Source: Ischnura elegans (lineage: Eukaryota; Arthropoda; Insecta; Odonata; Coenagrionidae). From it: a DNA stretch of 64,000 nucleotides. Shown piece by piece: positions 1-13,115 of this stretch (the stretch's first letter is position 1; every line of letters starts with the position of its first letter). The notes beneath the pieces are model-generated. The model was given only the letters and a program-made list of their open reading frames with translations, was not told the origin of the DNA and did not search any database. The stretch lies in contig NC_060246.1 of NCBI RefSeq assembly GCF_921293095.1, positions 136,710,198-136,774,197 on the forward strand, read 5' to 3'. Both the position numbers and the translations under genes were made by a program.

Positions 1-286
1 TGCAGCTGGGTAGTTATGACTCCGATTTTGTTTTGACCCTGAGTTTAGCTCCCTGGGTTTAAATCCATTTCGTTTCATTTCTACATTTTGCTCCCAGGAA
101 TGAAACTATTGAAATTTTACTGATTTTGACTTTCGTTTAGTTTTTTATTGCCATTCCTGTTTTTGACAGTGCTAAAACTTAATATGTAATGAGAAAAATA
201 TCTTAATATGTGCCGTACGATAATTATGTGAAAAGAGTCTGATCAAGATGAGTTGATCCTGATGAAATTTTCTCTTTCTATTCCAG

Positions 287-521
287 TCCTTCTGACTTAG
301 AAGCTGATGATGAAGACAACCAGGAATTTGACAGCTTAAATCAGTCTGACTCAGCTACGGGCAGTGCTCCTCACCCTCCCACTTCAACTGTGACGGTGGC
401 GCCCCTGCCACCCCTCCACCACCCTCACCATGCACACCACCACCACCATCACCATCATCACCACAGGCACCAGAGTGGCTCTTCTCAGTCTATGCATTCC
501 AATGCTGCTAACAGTACTACG
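287..521 (+). CDS. Internal exon, unidentified His-rich protein
   Basis: An acceptor (TTCCAG, ending at 286) opens a 235-bp exon. One leftover base is followed by 78 open codons, ending at a donor GTTAGT. The translation starts acidic (PSDLEADDEDNQEF), continues with Ser/Thr/Pro-rich sequence, and carries a run of about 16 residues that are nearly all histidine around residues 48-62. The frame agrees with the next two exons (both phase 0), which supports one transcript on the + strand whose 5' part lies outside the window. Acidic, polyHis and Ser-rich low-complexity stretches are common in nuclear regulatory proteins and some channels of insects, but I do not recognise the family and assign no function. 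A shadow ORF in another frame starts at 430 and should be ignored. Confidence 0.7.
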
Positions 522-3035
522 GTTAGTCCTCACTGAAACTCTGTTTTGTGGCTCGATTGCAAATTTTTTAATGAGGAAAAAACTAATTCATTTGATCTTA
601 ATTTTGTACTTGAATCTGAATAATATATGACTTATAATAATAATATATGAAGTTACGACTTTCCAAAGAAATCTGGTGTATAATTTCAGATACAGGCGGT
701 CGCCTACTTTCGCACGCAATGCATTCCTGAAATTGTATACTAAAGTATGCACCGAAACTCACCTTCCACTTCTTATTTTGTGTAACCCTGAGGTACAGAA
801 ATACACTTAATTAAGAAATAACATGCACCAAAATCACTTTTTACAAATTATATTCAAAATGTCGTAAAGAAGACTAATTGGGCCCAATTTACAATCTGAT
901 ATTATACATATATATTGCGTAACTTCCATTTCTGTTCCAATGGGTACAATCAAAAATTGTCTCTACGTACAACTGAACTCCCGCCACGGAAATCTTTGGT
1001 AAAAGGCGAAAGATTGTACAAATTAACTGAGTTCTGCCGTATCTCTTCCTCCACGATCTTTCTCTCTCATCGCCTCCTTTTTCTTTGCGTCCTTTTCTTC
1101 TTTCTGCCGTTCTTTTTAGAGCACGTCTCTCTTTTAGTTCTCTCGATACACCACTATGTTAGCTTTTCTCCTGATCTTTTTAAAACATGTCTATCTCTTA
1201 GCTCTCTCAATATAAGACTCTATTAGTTTTTCTTTCCGCGTCCTTCACTACCATTATTGCCTCCTCACTATGATTGTTAATTTTAATTTATTTATTTAAA
1301 CAAATAACATGGCGGTTTGTTTACTAGTAGAACCATTGAGTTCCATACTAATTAGGGCTTTTGTTCCGTAGAAGCGAAATATACATACTAAAATTTTCTG
1401 CACAGATTTTTAAATAATTAACTAATGTTTAATAACAAATTAATAGAATTGCTCACATTATATAATGTCTTTCAAAAATACGTAGAAAATGTAAATAAAA
1501 GTTTAAAAAAAAACAAGAATTCTGTTGCATGTACCAATTGAAACTTCCTCTCGGTGTTTTAGTTGACATTCCACTTATAATGTTCATTATAAATAAAAAT
1601 ACAAATCAAGAATCATAAAAAAATGAAATTGTTGAACCCTCACTCTAGATACCTTTAAGTTTTTACACCTCGTTTTCCTGGGTGGGTGACATCGATCGTC
1701 ACAGCGTATCTTGTGATCGCATATATTTCGCAAGTTCTTCAAAAAAGGCAAAAGACACATAGAATTTGGATATTTTGTGAAAAATTGTTGCTGAAGGTTT
1801 AAATGTTGTACATGAATTACACATCACTAAAACAGAAAAACACTATTAGAAAAAAGCAATTCTATTTATTAATTTCATTGAAAGCTGTGTGATGGAGTTC
1901 AGTCAACTTTTTTAGGAAAATTCTATCCAATGAAGGCTGAACTACAGCTTTCTTCTTCTCTTGATTAAGGAGCCCATAGCAAGCTGTGTCTCTCAAAAAA
2001 TCACCTTCATTAAAGTCAACACTGCGATTGCATATGTTCGTATTGTCTGCATGTACTGCTATAAGAAACAGTTGAATGTTGGGATGTACAGTAAAAATCA
2101 CGGGAATTACAAAAAATTACAGACAAACGTTCGAAAGTCCAAATTTAGCATACGTAGGTAAGTAGGGAAAAGGTGTCAATTTGGAATGTACGGAAGTGTG
2201 AATTGCACGAAAGTCAAGTGCATGAAAGTCGAGGACTACCTGTTTTGTGAAAGTTGTTGAATGGACTTATAATCATGTACTGGAAAATGATTTGGTCGCT
2301 CCTATTTATTCTGAATGCAAAATAGTAAACATACTTTAACATGTTTCTTAGCTTTATATTGGTGAATTAATTTTATTGCTCTAGTATTTTTGGTTACTGT
2401 AGAGGAAAGAGACTGATCAATATCAGTTGCATGGCTTCATTTGAGTAAGCTAAGGGGATTCAATACATTAGATAAGAGCCTGTGTGAAATATATTTGATT
2501 ATAATAAAGTTTTATCAGATTAGGTACCCAATGCTCTTGTCAACTAAACACTTTGATTTCATTTTTTTGGTTGTGTTGAACCAAACATGTGTTTTAATTT
2601 TTTCTTCTGTTTAGTGGATTTAAAATGGTATGCAAAACTCAGTGTTGACATATTACATTGTCTGGTTTGCAAATATTTTTTCCTCTCTCATTTTTCATTT
2701 CTTCATATACATGAATGATGTTCAGAATGTCAATGGATTTGTTTTGCCACTGTTAGAGGATGAAGATTATTCCAATACATGGACTCTACAATCCAACAAA
2801 TGACAATATACTTTAGTGCATTATGCTGTCAGAGATTTTTGAAGTTCATGACCGTAGCTGCTCCACCTATACACATTTATATTGACATAAGTGATGAGTT
2901 GAAATTACTATAAATCAAGGGTTGTGTGCCTGTATTTGTGATAGTTGAAAATATATACCTTGGTCCCTCCTTGTTGTAACTAGGTCAGTGTTGTACTCTG
3001 AAGTATGATGCATGATTTATTTCTACATCCTTCAG
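522..3035. other. Intron of the His-rich gene
   Basis: This stretch runs from the donor at 522 to the acceptor TTCAG ending at 3035. It is AT-rich and full of stop codons. Short ORFs at 915-1226, 1862-2101 and 1961-2161 show no family signature and overlap each other on both strands. I see no convincing element boundaries. Confidence 0.55.
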
Positions 3036-3104
3036 GCACAACAATCTGAGAAGGTACCGAATGGAAATCGACCAGGCACACCCACTGGGGAAAATATGGA
3101 AGAG
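3036..3104 (+). CDS. Short internal exon of the His-rich gene
   Basis: A 69-bp exon of exactly 23 codons lies between an acceptor ending TTCAG at 3035 and a strong donor GTATGT at 3105. The encoded peptide is polar and Gly/Pro/Asn-rich (AQQSEKVPNGNRPGTPTGEN and three more residues). It keeps phase 0 on both sides, so it could be skipped without changing frame. It is probably a flexible linker between the His-rich exon and the coiled-coil exon. No domain is recognisable. Confidence 0.65.
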
Positions 3105-5183
3105 GTATGTGCGTTAGAATATTTTGTCTCTTGATTTATGCACATATGGTTACTCATTTTGGATAGTTCTCAACCCATGTCATACAAATACATATTCTGA
3201 TAACATTAGTTGTTGATGTTGTGGTTTTGATGTTGTTATTAAGGATGTGCGAGTAGTACTTTTCGATCTCGAGTTTCGAGTCGAGTTGAAAACAAGTACA
3301 TAGTAGTGTTGAGCATTAGTGTGTGTCGACAGCTGGGTCATTCTGCACCACTACTCAGTCATTTGATTCACGTCTTATATTAGAAGGATCATCGCTGCAT
3401 AATTTATTTATATAAATTATAAACTTTATTAAATAGACATTATTTATTAAAATTAATTTTTATTGAGAAGAAAATTATTTTTGTTGATAAAAAGTTATCG
3501 AGTTGAAAACTACTTGCTAGTATCGAGTGGAGTCAAGTATGGCAATGGTGAACCGGGCAATACAGCAATGCATGCTCCAACATATTCTCATTTTTCCTAT
3601 CCCCAATTTTATATTCTGAATGCATAGCTCGACGTAAAAAGGAAAAGATAATGAGTAACGTTGGTGTAAATCGTGTCAGAATTAGGAAAGTAAAGATATT
3701 ATGATTGGATACATAAGTATCCTGTATAATAAAATGAGCGGTACAATGGTCCACTCCGATTACGCCACCGGGTCAGAAGACGGTCAGCTACCGCATCTGA
3801 CAAAAAAGTATTCGGCGCCCACGTCGACTACTATAGTGGTTGATTGCTACGATTTCAAAAAGCTGAATCTCATAGGCTGTGAGATTAGAACGACTTATCA
3901 ACCTTAAAAATGGTATTATTACATGAGTTTTCTGATTGCGCAGCCTGTCAGCAGATTTCTGAATTTACTGGCCTTGACAGCTCTGTAACCGAAATTACAC
4001 GACTCGACTCGACATTCATAATACTACTCAAAGCACTCGAGGCGAGTACCAACGACTCGACTTGCCTCGAATTTTCGAGTACTCGCAAATCCCTAGTTGT
4101 TATAATTAAAATTATTTTTTCATTATTTTGTATAACCTACTTCTGTTTTTGTATGCTTCTGCATTTGTATATTTTAATACTCTGTATTCCTCTTTCGGTG
4201 CCCACGAGTGCCACTTATACTTATCAAGCAATGGAAGAAGGTTGCTGTAACATCTAATATGAATCAGTTTCCTTCCATGCAAATGCAAATAAGTCAACAA
4301 AAGCAACTACTCATCAGCTTGTGATCTGGGTGTGTCAATATCCATAATCAACATGGAAGTAGTGGCTTACAGCAATTCGCAAAATTTGAGGGGGTTTCTA
4401 AATTTGAGGGGGTTTTCAGGTTAGATTAGCACTACATAGCCATCGGGGAAAATAGGTGATTCTGAGTAAAACAAGAGTGGAAGTAGATGTGCTCATGCAC
4501 TCATCAGTATTCTAAGTTATTAGTTTGAGTTTGTGCTCCCTGGATATAAACACCACTTCACGCATTGTGATGCATTTCAAGGTTAGTTGAGCCGAACCTG
4601 AGCGTATTGAAGTTTCATTCTAGGTAATAAGTTGTGAAAACATGCCATTTAATATAAAGTTCATCCATATAAATATTAAATTTGCCTCTGCGTTTGGTAT
4701 CTTCCTAGTTCTATGGTTATTCCTTTTGAGATAAATACTGCATAACAATGAATACGTAAGAGATAAATATGATAAACTTCCCTGATGCTAGGGATGAATG
4801 AAATTGAGGCGAAAAGCTACAGCTATTTTATTTTATATTCTTGCCCATAGGTCCCATAATCCTCATCCTCAGGTATCAAAGATTCAAGAATGTATCTTAA
4901 ATGGCTTTTCAAACATCAGTAATACATTCTTAATATATTTTTGCTGTCTCTAACATCATCCCTGAGGTTCATTTGGTAGTGCTCAGGCATAAGAAGGCCA
5001 TCAGTGCTGGAATTGTTAAATGGGTGGTCTAAATAACTGATATGTAATAAGCATGAAAAACTTTTTACTTTAATGATTTTCACAGGATATTCCTAGGTTT
5101 CCAGATTACTCTTCAGCTTTGCCTCTAGTGGAATATTATGTAACATCCAAGTCTTGTTTCTTTGCATGTTATGATGTGAACAG
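3105..5183. other. Last intron of the His-rich gene
   Basis: The intron runs from donor GTATGT to the acceptor AACAG ending at 5183. Apart from the hAT-like element, I see only AT-rich sequence and a short local repeat of a G-rich phrase near 4385-4420. Confidence 0.55.
3240..4095. mobile_element. hAT-like non-autonomous element, 856 bp
   Basis: The ends are imperfect inverted repeats: TAAGGATGTGCGAGTA on the left, and TAGGGATTTGCGAGTA as the complement of the right end. Perfect 8-bp direct repeats GTTGTTAT flank it (3232-3239 and 4096-4103). An 8-bp duplication is the hallmark of hAT superfamily transposition. Subterminal sequence is dense in TCGAG/CTCGA words on both sides (3270-3290, 3495-3540, 4005-4080), a likely transposase-binding array. 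No transposase remains; ORFs inside (3533-3754, 3701-3907, 3910-4257) are not recognisable. It sits in the last intron of the His-rich gene. Confidence 0.82.
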
Positions 5184-5435
5184 CTCCTGGAGCGAGCTCA
5201 GGAAGAAAATCGACGTCTCCTGCGTCTTTTAGAGGAGCGTGACCGCCGTATTGCATCACTAGAAGCAAGGGTCAGTGCCCTGCGGGAAGAGAAGGAGGAG
5301 ATTTTGCGTTCAGTCGCTCGTGGTGGCAAGCCTGATTTTGACTCAGACGGTGAGGTACCATCTCCCCTCATCCTGGAAGGAGCTCATGGAGAAAGGGTGC
5401 TCACGGAGGAAGGGGAAGGCATCAGTAAGGTGTAA
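5184..5435 (+). CDS. Terminal coiled-coil exon of the His-rich gene
   Basis: After the acceptor at 5183 there are 83 codons and a TAA stop. Residues 1-45 form a highly charged heptad-rich helix (for example LLERAQEENRRLLRLLEERD, then RRIASLEARVSALREEKEE) with leucines at a/d-like spacing, typical of a parallel coiled coil. The rest is an acidic tail ending GISKV. The frame continues from the preceding exons. A C-terminal coiled coil after His-rich and Ser-rich regions suggests an oligomerising regulatory or scaffold protein, but the family is not identified. A GGTGAGG at 5349 could act as a cryptic donor. The ORF at 5275-5493 is a shadow in another frame. Confidence 0.78.
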   Translation, partial: LLERAQEENRRLLRLLEERDRRIASLEARVSALREEKEEILRSVARGGKPDFDSDGEVPSPLILEGAHGERVLTEEGEGISKV

Positions 5436-7846
5436 ATATTACAGCGACATAAGTTTTACTTTTCATCTCACATCATTGAGTATGGCCAGATAGAGAGTTC
5501 TGTTTCAGCATCATGAGAGGTGGCAAGTGACTGCAAGCCTTTTATGCCATGATATTTGTGGCGTTGAGGTCATGTAGGGTTCTAGTCCTCATGTGATTTG
5601 TAATATTTGGCCAAAATATGTTCGGGAGGCAGGGGGTATTTTTTTTTTATTTTAGACTGCAAAGTGTAATGCTGGGAAAATACCTGGCTGAAACTGACAG
5701 GTAGAAGATGTATCTACAAATTGTCTGAAAATTTTCTCTAAGAATTTATTGGCACATTCTTATCAATTTATTATTATATTCACTGAAACATTGTTAAAAA
5801 AGTGTTGGCTCAGTGTTGTCAGAAAATATATTTCAGGTTATTTAATAATGAAGACTGAGTGAGCATTTGCATGTAATTGAAATACAAAAGCTGGTCTTTG
5901 GAAGAGAATATTTATTATGGCACTAAGTCTTGCTGAAAAGTTTTGTGTCTACTGATATAAAAACCCTACTTTAGCTCGTTCTTAGATTTTCAAAAAGAAA
6001 TATTGTAGCAATATGTAAGTAATGTTTATATTGACTAACATACTCATCCTTCATCTTCTAACATTTCATTTTGGCTATTGTCAATAGTTTAAGTGAGCTC
6101 AAGGGAAAATAATGCTTGCATATTTGTGAGAAGGAATCGATATCTGCTATTCTAAATTACTTGCAATTTTATTATACTTGTCCATTTTACCATGTGAATT
6201 TTTGGCTTGATGCCAAGTATCTCCGGAAAAATAAAATTATATGAAAGCTAAGATCATCAAGAAGGAGAGAAGTTATGATTCCATGACCTAGGTATTGGCA
6301 GAACTTCTTAAAAATTTTAAGCAAACTCATATTTGCTTTGTATATAAAATTGACGCTATAATTAAGTAGACTTCGTGCAAAATAAATATTTTCAGTCATG
6401 AAATTCAATATGTGTGAAAAATGAAAGGTAAATGAGAAAAGATGCGTTACACTATGATATATAGATACATTTCTCAACATGGCCTCAACATACCATGTGA
6501 AGGTTGAAAAAAATCATCCACAACTTCTATGAAATATCATATAAAAATGTGTAGTTATTGATTTTGTCTTGTGAAAAATACCTTAGTATTATTAAATGAA
6601 ATATCATTCATGGCTAATTGCTAAAAAATAAAGTACATGGAAGTATTAATAAGGCTGTGAGGTTGTACTTAATGTTTTTGTTCATGGTTTGATGGGCTAC
6701 ACAGTGATTATTTTTTTAGGTTTGCTTTTTTTCTTCCATGAAGTCCATTGTTTGTGAGTGTACCATTTTATGAGTTTTTTTTTGACAACTATGAATTAGA
6801 ACCTGCTTCTAATTCTGTCATTCATGAGCCATTGGCTGTATTTGTATGGCAGCACTTATGTAAGCAAGTGGTATTAAAAGAAAGCACATAGATTAGAACT
6901 TTGTGTCACTACATGTCATTTATAAATTTCATTCATGCCCTTAGCATCTTCGTGTGATGCATGGATGTTTTACTGTTTTTTAAATGACCTATTTCAATGA
7001 TTTATTTTTTGTTAGGTATCATTACCTACATCTTATGCATGTAAACATTTGGCTCTCCAATCTCTGTGCCTTGGTAATTTTGAATTATTTCATGAAAAAA
7101 GCCGTAAGACATTATCCTCTGAAAGCTTTAAAATTTAACTCTGACATGTGAGTTATTTCCTGTTTTATTTTTTTTCCTTAATTCAGGAATTTATTTTTAT
7201 GATCAATATGGTGTTCATTTCTTTTTACTCCAAATCAAAATGCACTCTGTGAGGCACATGCTCCTTTTTTATTTTTAGGATCTTTGAAGTTTTTTACCTT
7301 GTTTGAAATAAAGATCAGATACTATCATATATTGCAGCTATTTTAGAATTTGTGATATTTTATATGCCATGTATGTATATTAGTTAATTATTTTGAAATA
7401 ATTCAATTTCTTGTGTACTATCTATCAGAAACTAAGCTATTTTCTATTTTTGTCACATTTAAATACTCAGTTTGTTATTTTTAATTTATGTTTTATTGCA
7501 TTTTGGTATGTTCTTTTTTCTCAATAAAAGTAACAAAATTTCGAACACTATCTGCATGTAGTTTTTGATCCTAAAATGTCTTTGAAACAACTAGTACATT
7601 AAATAATTTTCAATTACATTTTTCACATCGAAAATTAATTTTGATGATGGTAACAATGCAGCTATTACATATCATTTAAAATGCAAGTCTCTCAGAAGTA
7701 TTGCCATAATGGTTAACCCATGTCTTTCGTAGAAACATGCCTTGTAATTCATGTTAGTCAGAGTTATTTTTACTTCTATTTAATGGAAAACAAAGTGCAC
7801 CTCTTATCATCATTATTATATTTCATTTTTTCTGTTTTATTAAGTA
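5436..7846 (+). other. Probable 3' UTR and downstream AT-rich DNA
   Basis: No coding potential is visible. AATAAA hexamers that could end the His-rich gene transcript occur at 6627-6632 and 7523-7528, the latter in a T-rich context. The ORF at 6187-6480 on the minus strand is AT-driven and matches nothing I know. Confidence 0.4.
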
Positions 7847-8642
7847 CGAGGCATGTTTTTAAAGTTAGTACCGTTTTGACATAAAAAAACAACAAGTAAA
7901 TTTTTTTCAAAAATAATTTATTCACTTGAAAGGCCATACTTTACTCTACTTTTCGACATAATTCCCATTACTATTGAGGCATTTATCGTATCTTGGGACC
8001 AGCTTTTGTATGCCATCGTCAAAGAAGCTTGCCGCCTGATTAGACAACCACTGCTTCACGGTCGTTTTCACTTCGTCATCACCGGAATGGCGCTGTCCTG
8101 CCATTAAGGGTGTGTTGCTGGTTGATTTTTTGACCTACGGCAACACAATCAATGCAACAGCTTACTGTGCAACTTTACAAAAACTGCGCCGCACTAGTCA
8201 AAACAAAAGGCGTGGCATGCTGAGTGCAGGTGTCGTTTTGCTCCACGATAATGCCCGTCCACACATAGCAAATCGAACACAAGACCTTATCACTTCTTTT
8301 GGCTGGGAACAATTATACCACCCTCCATACAGTCCTGAACTAGCACCGAGAGACTACCATTTGTTTATGCACTTGAAGAAGCATCTGGTGGGTCAGCGCC
8401 ATTCCGATGATGACGAAGTGAAAACGACCGTGAAGCAGTGGTTGTCTAATCAGGCGGCAAGCTTCTTTGACGATGGCATGCAAAAGCTGGTCCCAAGATA
8501 CGATAAATGCCTCATTGTAATGGGAATTATGTCGAAAAGTAGAGTAAAGTATGGCTTTTCAAGTGAATAAATTATTTTTGAAAAAAATTTACTTGTTGTT
8601 TTTTTTATGTCAAAACGGTACTTACTTTAAAAACATGCCTCG
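7847..8642 (+). mobile_element. Mariner-derived foldback element
   Basis: A 796-bp element lies between TA dinucleotides (7845-7846 and 8643-8644), the target of Tc1/mariner transposons. Both ends begin CGAGGCATGTTTTTAAAGT. The left 250 bp (7847-8096) are the reverse complement of the right 249 bp (8394-8642) with few mismatches. The right arm contains the last ~58 codons of the transposase and the 3' terminus, so the left arm is an inverted copy of coding sequence rather than a normal 5' end. The 5' half of the transposon is therefore missing and replaced. The central 297 bp hold the rest of the transposase fragment. Confidence 0.88.
8106..8570 (+). pseudogene. Mariner transposase, C-terminal fragment
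   Basis: About 154 open codons end in TAA. They match the C-terminal half of mariner transposases: GVLLVDFL near the start, the HDNARPH motif with the second catalytic Asp, and PPYSPELAPRDYHLF with the third Asp. Thirty-four residues separate the two Asp residues, the DD34D spacing of mariner. The family tail (QAASFF, RYDKCL) follows. A full enzyme is about 345 aa; the HTH DNA-binding region and first catalytic Asp are absent because the sequence joins the inverted left arm near 8100. It starts with no ATG and cannot be functional. Its reading frame is otherwise undamaged, suggesting recent activity of a relative. Confidence 0.92.
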
Positions 8643-8644
8643 TA

Positions 8645-11600
8645 TTTCAAAGGTCAGATGAAGTTGGGTGTACTCATATTAAATTTCTTTCACCATAGCT
8701 TGTATGAAATTATTTACTGCTCTTTTTAATGTAACACTTTAATTGATTTTAGTACAATAAGTAAGAGAAGTTGGAAAGCATATGTTATCCAAGAGGCTTG
8801 AGCAAACATTATTTGTGTGAATCAGTGATTATTTTTTTTTTATATTTACCTTAATGGTAATCATCTCAGTCAGCTCAGTTTAATGATGAAATGGAAAATT
8901 ATTCAAGCATCATAATAAAATTATTACATTTTTGTAATTATGTTAATATTTATTTATCTCTTAGTAGTGTAACGTGCAATGGCGTGAGAAAAGTATGTTT
9001 GGTATGAAAGTAAATTTTAATGCATCAGTTATCATCCTGTGAGGTTGGACAGTGCTCTCTGATATCCTAAGTCATATAATCTTTTCCCTTAATGTTTGTC
9101 CCTTACGTGAATTGGTGCCCTTTAATAATAATTTCTCTTGAGTGCCACCCTATCCAGTATGTACCTTCCTACGATCATTATCTGACACAGATATGAAATT
9201 GGAGACCTAAACTCTTATACTCTCACTTTCTGAATGTTGTGAGCATCTGTAAGGATACCAATCAAATGCTTTGTCGTTGCTTTGATTAATGGTTATTTGT
9301 ATTATATTATAAATGTGACGGTCATCGGTCTTGATTTCAGAAGTTATTGATATTTTTTGAAATCTTATCAAGAATAGCAATGAACTGTTATTCAATTCCT
9401 CCGTAGTTGGTGATGGAAAACTTTGTAGCATGGGTTAATTTCATTAATTAAGGGACGACTTTTGATCTCTTCTATGCTATATGGATGAGATAGTTAACAT
9501 TGTGTTCATTGTATTAAGTCTTCAAGCTTTACAATTATTCTATTCATTCACCATGAAATTGCTCCAAAGGCAATTGATTTCTTCTTGGTGCAGAGTTCTG
9601 CACTAAAATGCTTTACCAGTGGAAATGTTAAAGAAATATCAGTGGATAATGTAGCCCGTTGACTCCTTCAAAAACACACATATGCTTCAAGAAGTTCCGT
9701 CTAAAATAATAATTGCATTATTACGATGATTTAATTTAAACCGTCTGCTATGAAAGCTATTTATAGATGCCACAATATATTTCACACTACAAATATTTCA
9801 CAATGTGAACAAAGGGCTTTGAAAAATGCCATGAATTTTTCTGGATGTACGAGAGTATGTCGTTTTAAGATGGTGCAGTGGTTAGGTGGGTAAAAAGGAC
9901 CAGACGGGGGTTATTACTGGCACTGCTTCATGTCTTCTTGGATTGTCCTCAGCCTCTCATGTGAAGATTGTCTGTACCCTTTTTTAATGGTACCTGAATT
10001 ACCCTCCGAATTTGCATGCAATCATCTGTTTGTTATGCATTTGGGCGTATAAAAAATATTTGTTGAACACAGTAAATTTCATTCCAGTTTTATCACCCTT
10101 GTGATATTATCATCATGTACAAATTTGAATCAGAATGATGAGAGAAAATTGATTAGAATGGAAACAATTAAGCTAAAGAATGAGAAAAAATATTGTTAAA
10201 AAACAGCTTTTGTTATAAGTAAAAGCAGAAATTTTGCACCATACCACTTAATGATATTATGATATCCTTATATTTTGATTTTGCATTATTATATTTACTA
10301 CCCTAAAATTGATGCTAGAATTTTGTTCAAAATCTGTAAATGACTCAAATGAAGAGAAATTCATGCATGAAAGTTATTTCTCTTTCATTAAAAAAATAAT
10401 ATTTTGAGAAAAACCTTGCATTCAAAAATAGCACTGGCATGGATCATAATGGGGTCACCTTAAGAGGTAATCCTTAGTTAGTGGACGAGGTGGGCTCCCT
10501 ACTGAGCCAAGTTCCAAAGTGAAGGAAAGGTTAAGCTATGCAAAAATCTACTTAGAAAGATCTCCTGACAGTTGAAAGGAATAATTGTAGGGTTTCCCTT
10601 TCATAGGAAAGGTGTACCTAGAGGAAATCATGGATGCCAAAGGGGTAGATACATAATTAAATATATAATTGAAATCAATTTGGATATTATAGTCTCTCAG
10701 ATTGCCATTATGATTTGCTATTGCATTTTACGAAAAGAATTTGACATGTCAACTTATGGTCATAAATTCTCAATTGCAAGATATTTAATTAATCCAAAAT
10801 CTTGACTGAAAGTAATGAGAAATCAATTTTTCTTGTGTGCTGCAGAACATTCACCTTGTTTAGATAAGATGATTCACTTCAAGCCAACTCCTCCAATCAT
10901 TGCATTGATGTCACAGCTGATATAATGACGGATTTCTAAGTTCCTCTTAATTTTTTTAATGCTTTTAGCTGAAATTATGCCTTGATAATATTGTTTTATT
11001 TTAATTGTTTTTTTAATCGTACAATGTGAATGGACCTTTAGACTAATTATTATATATTTTAATGTTAGCTTCTGTAGTTCTGCATTATTCCCTGGAGTAA
11101 AGATTGAAAGCTGAATTTTCATCGATGCTAAATGCTGCGTTACCTTTATGCTGTACTTTGAGTAAGTAACTTGTCTTACACAATGGAGTAGCTAGCTTTC
11201 TAAATCATATTTGTATAGATTTTGAAAAAAATTTAATGCTTTGTAAAACGTATAAGTCATTCAAAAATGCATGTCATTGATACCTATATTTTTTATACGG
11301 GCCCTAATGTCTTTGAAATGACTTGAAATGACCCTTGTTGTGTAATGAATTGCATAGAGAGCAGTGTTAAAATCCCTTGTGCCATACTTGAAAAACATAT
11401 TGCTGTCCATCGCAATGAAATTTCCTGTCTGATTTGTTAAGGTTCTGCTTTTTTAGTTTTTGTGTCAAATACAATAAAAGTTGATGTAGACTTTTTTGAT
11501 TTGGCTTTTTTCATAATTGAATGTTATAATCAATGTCATTTAAAGTATTCATAATACAATATCAAGAGGTTTTTAATAACTATTGTCAAAAGAATGATCA

Positions 11601-13115
11601 TATGTCTTGTTTTCATCAGTTTGAATTGCCTCTCTTTAATTGTTAGAGAAGTATTAATAGATGGATTAGATAGTCTTCATTGGTTATTTATCAGAACTTA
11701 TTTCCTTTTATGTATTTTCGTGGTTTCAAGCCTTTAAATAGTGTTTCATCTCAAGGAATGGATTTCTTTAAACCATTCCTTTTAGTGTTTTGCTATACAT
11801 TTTCAGTGTGTGCATTTATTCATTCATATGGTGTTACAGCTTGATTACATTATCCTGGGATCCCTGTATGGCCACTTTTCAGCCACATTATAGTAACAGA
11901 AGAAGACAGTGAACATGCAGCTACATATATGTATATTTAAGTTGTTGTCTAGAAGCTATTTTGTTTACCTGTTGGATTAGCTATGCATATACTGTTGGCC
12001 AGTGAATTCATAAGAGGGTAATGTATATTTTTTATTGGGGAAAATTTGATACAAAAATGTTATGATCACCACCTTGAAAGTATTTCTTTATATTTTTAAA
12101 GTATACATTTTGATGACCATGTACTTAATTAAATAATCAAGCTCATGAAAAGGGTATCATGTGTTGCAGAAGCTACATTCCATGAAATCAGGGATCTCAA
12201 AAAAGTTGTGTATTGGATGCTTCAACTCTAGTACTCAGTGAGTAAGCCACATTTGGCTAGTTAGAATTTTTGGCCAGTGATTCTACTGGAGCACCATGAC
12301 TATTGTCCATGTATATCTCCAAATATTTTACAAGTGTGGTCAGAAAGTTGCACATTTTCTTTCTGGTTGTCTGCTTTGATTCCAGTGATGCCCATATTTA
12401 TTATTAATTGAGAAAAAAATCTCATGCTTCATCTATGCATTGTGGGATTTTTGTCTCATCAAAAATTATGCTCTTTAAGGAATACAAGGAATCCATTGAC
12501 ATTTAAGTGGATAGTAATCAGTGTCTATTGACCAGTGTTGTTCTAGCACTTGGCAACTCAAGTGTGTCATTGAGAGTGACTCACGGGTATCATCGATCTA
12601 CTCTTTATAATCATTGAAAAAGGTTATCAGCGAAAGGAAGATATTTTTCTCCGGTGGCACCACCTATGCATCATTTTTAAGGTTCACCTGACTTTTTAAA
12701 TGATATTATATTTAATACATGCATTCACTTATGGCCTACAAAATAATTGGCTAGTAATGCATCAATGGGAAGAGTATTTACTCATGTATTTGGGAAAATT
12801 CTGTTAAATACTTCGTCATATTTATTGTGATAGAGGAAACAGTGGAAAAGATCCACAGTAATTCATACCTTGTGTGATCTAATACTGAAAGACATACCTG
12901 TTATTGTCGATCCAGGATACCATTACATGTTTTATTTCCAGATTTGTTGATTCTGATGATGCAGGAGAGGTTGAGTGAATTGTATGATAGCCTCTGTAAA
13001 TATGAGAAATGTTTCAATAAAATGGGCACACAAAAATAGCATACATTTTTTGGCCAGAATTGCAAATGTATATTTTGCTGTTGATGTGTCAATGCATGCA
13101 CTATGACAGCTTCAT
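8645..13115. other. AT-rich region with no recognisable gene
   Basis: I see no conserved coding sequence in about 4.5 kb. ORFs at 9207-9431, 10572-10805, 10874-11122 and 12901-13101 are short and compositionally AT-driven. A tRNA A-box-like string (TGGTGCAGTGG) occurs near 9873 without a matching B box. Much of the stretch could be intergenic or an intron of an unseen gene. Confidence 0.45.

Noticed and set aside
430-630. ORF starting in the His-coding tract (MHTTTTITIITTG)
   Set aside because: Out-of-frame reading of the CAC/CAT-rich exon; crosses the donor site.
9870-9960. tRNA or tRNA-derived SINE (TGGTGCAGTGG A-box-like string)
   Set aside because: No B box, no cloverleaf and no tail visible.
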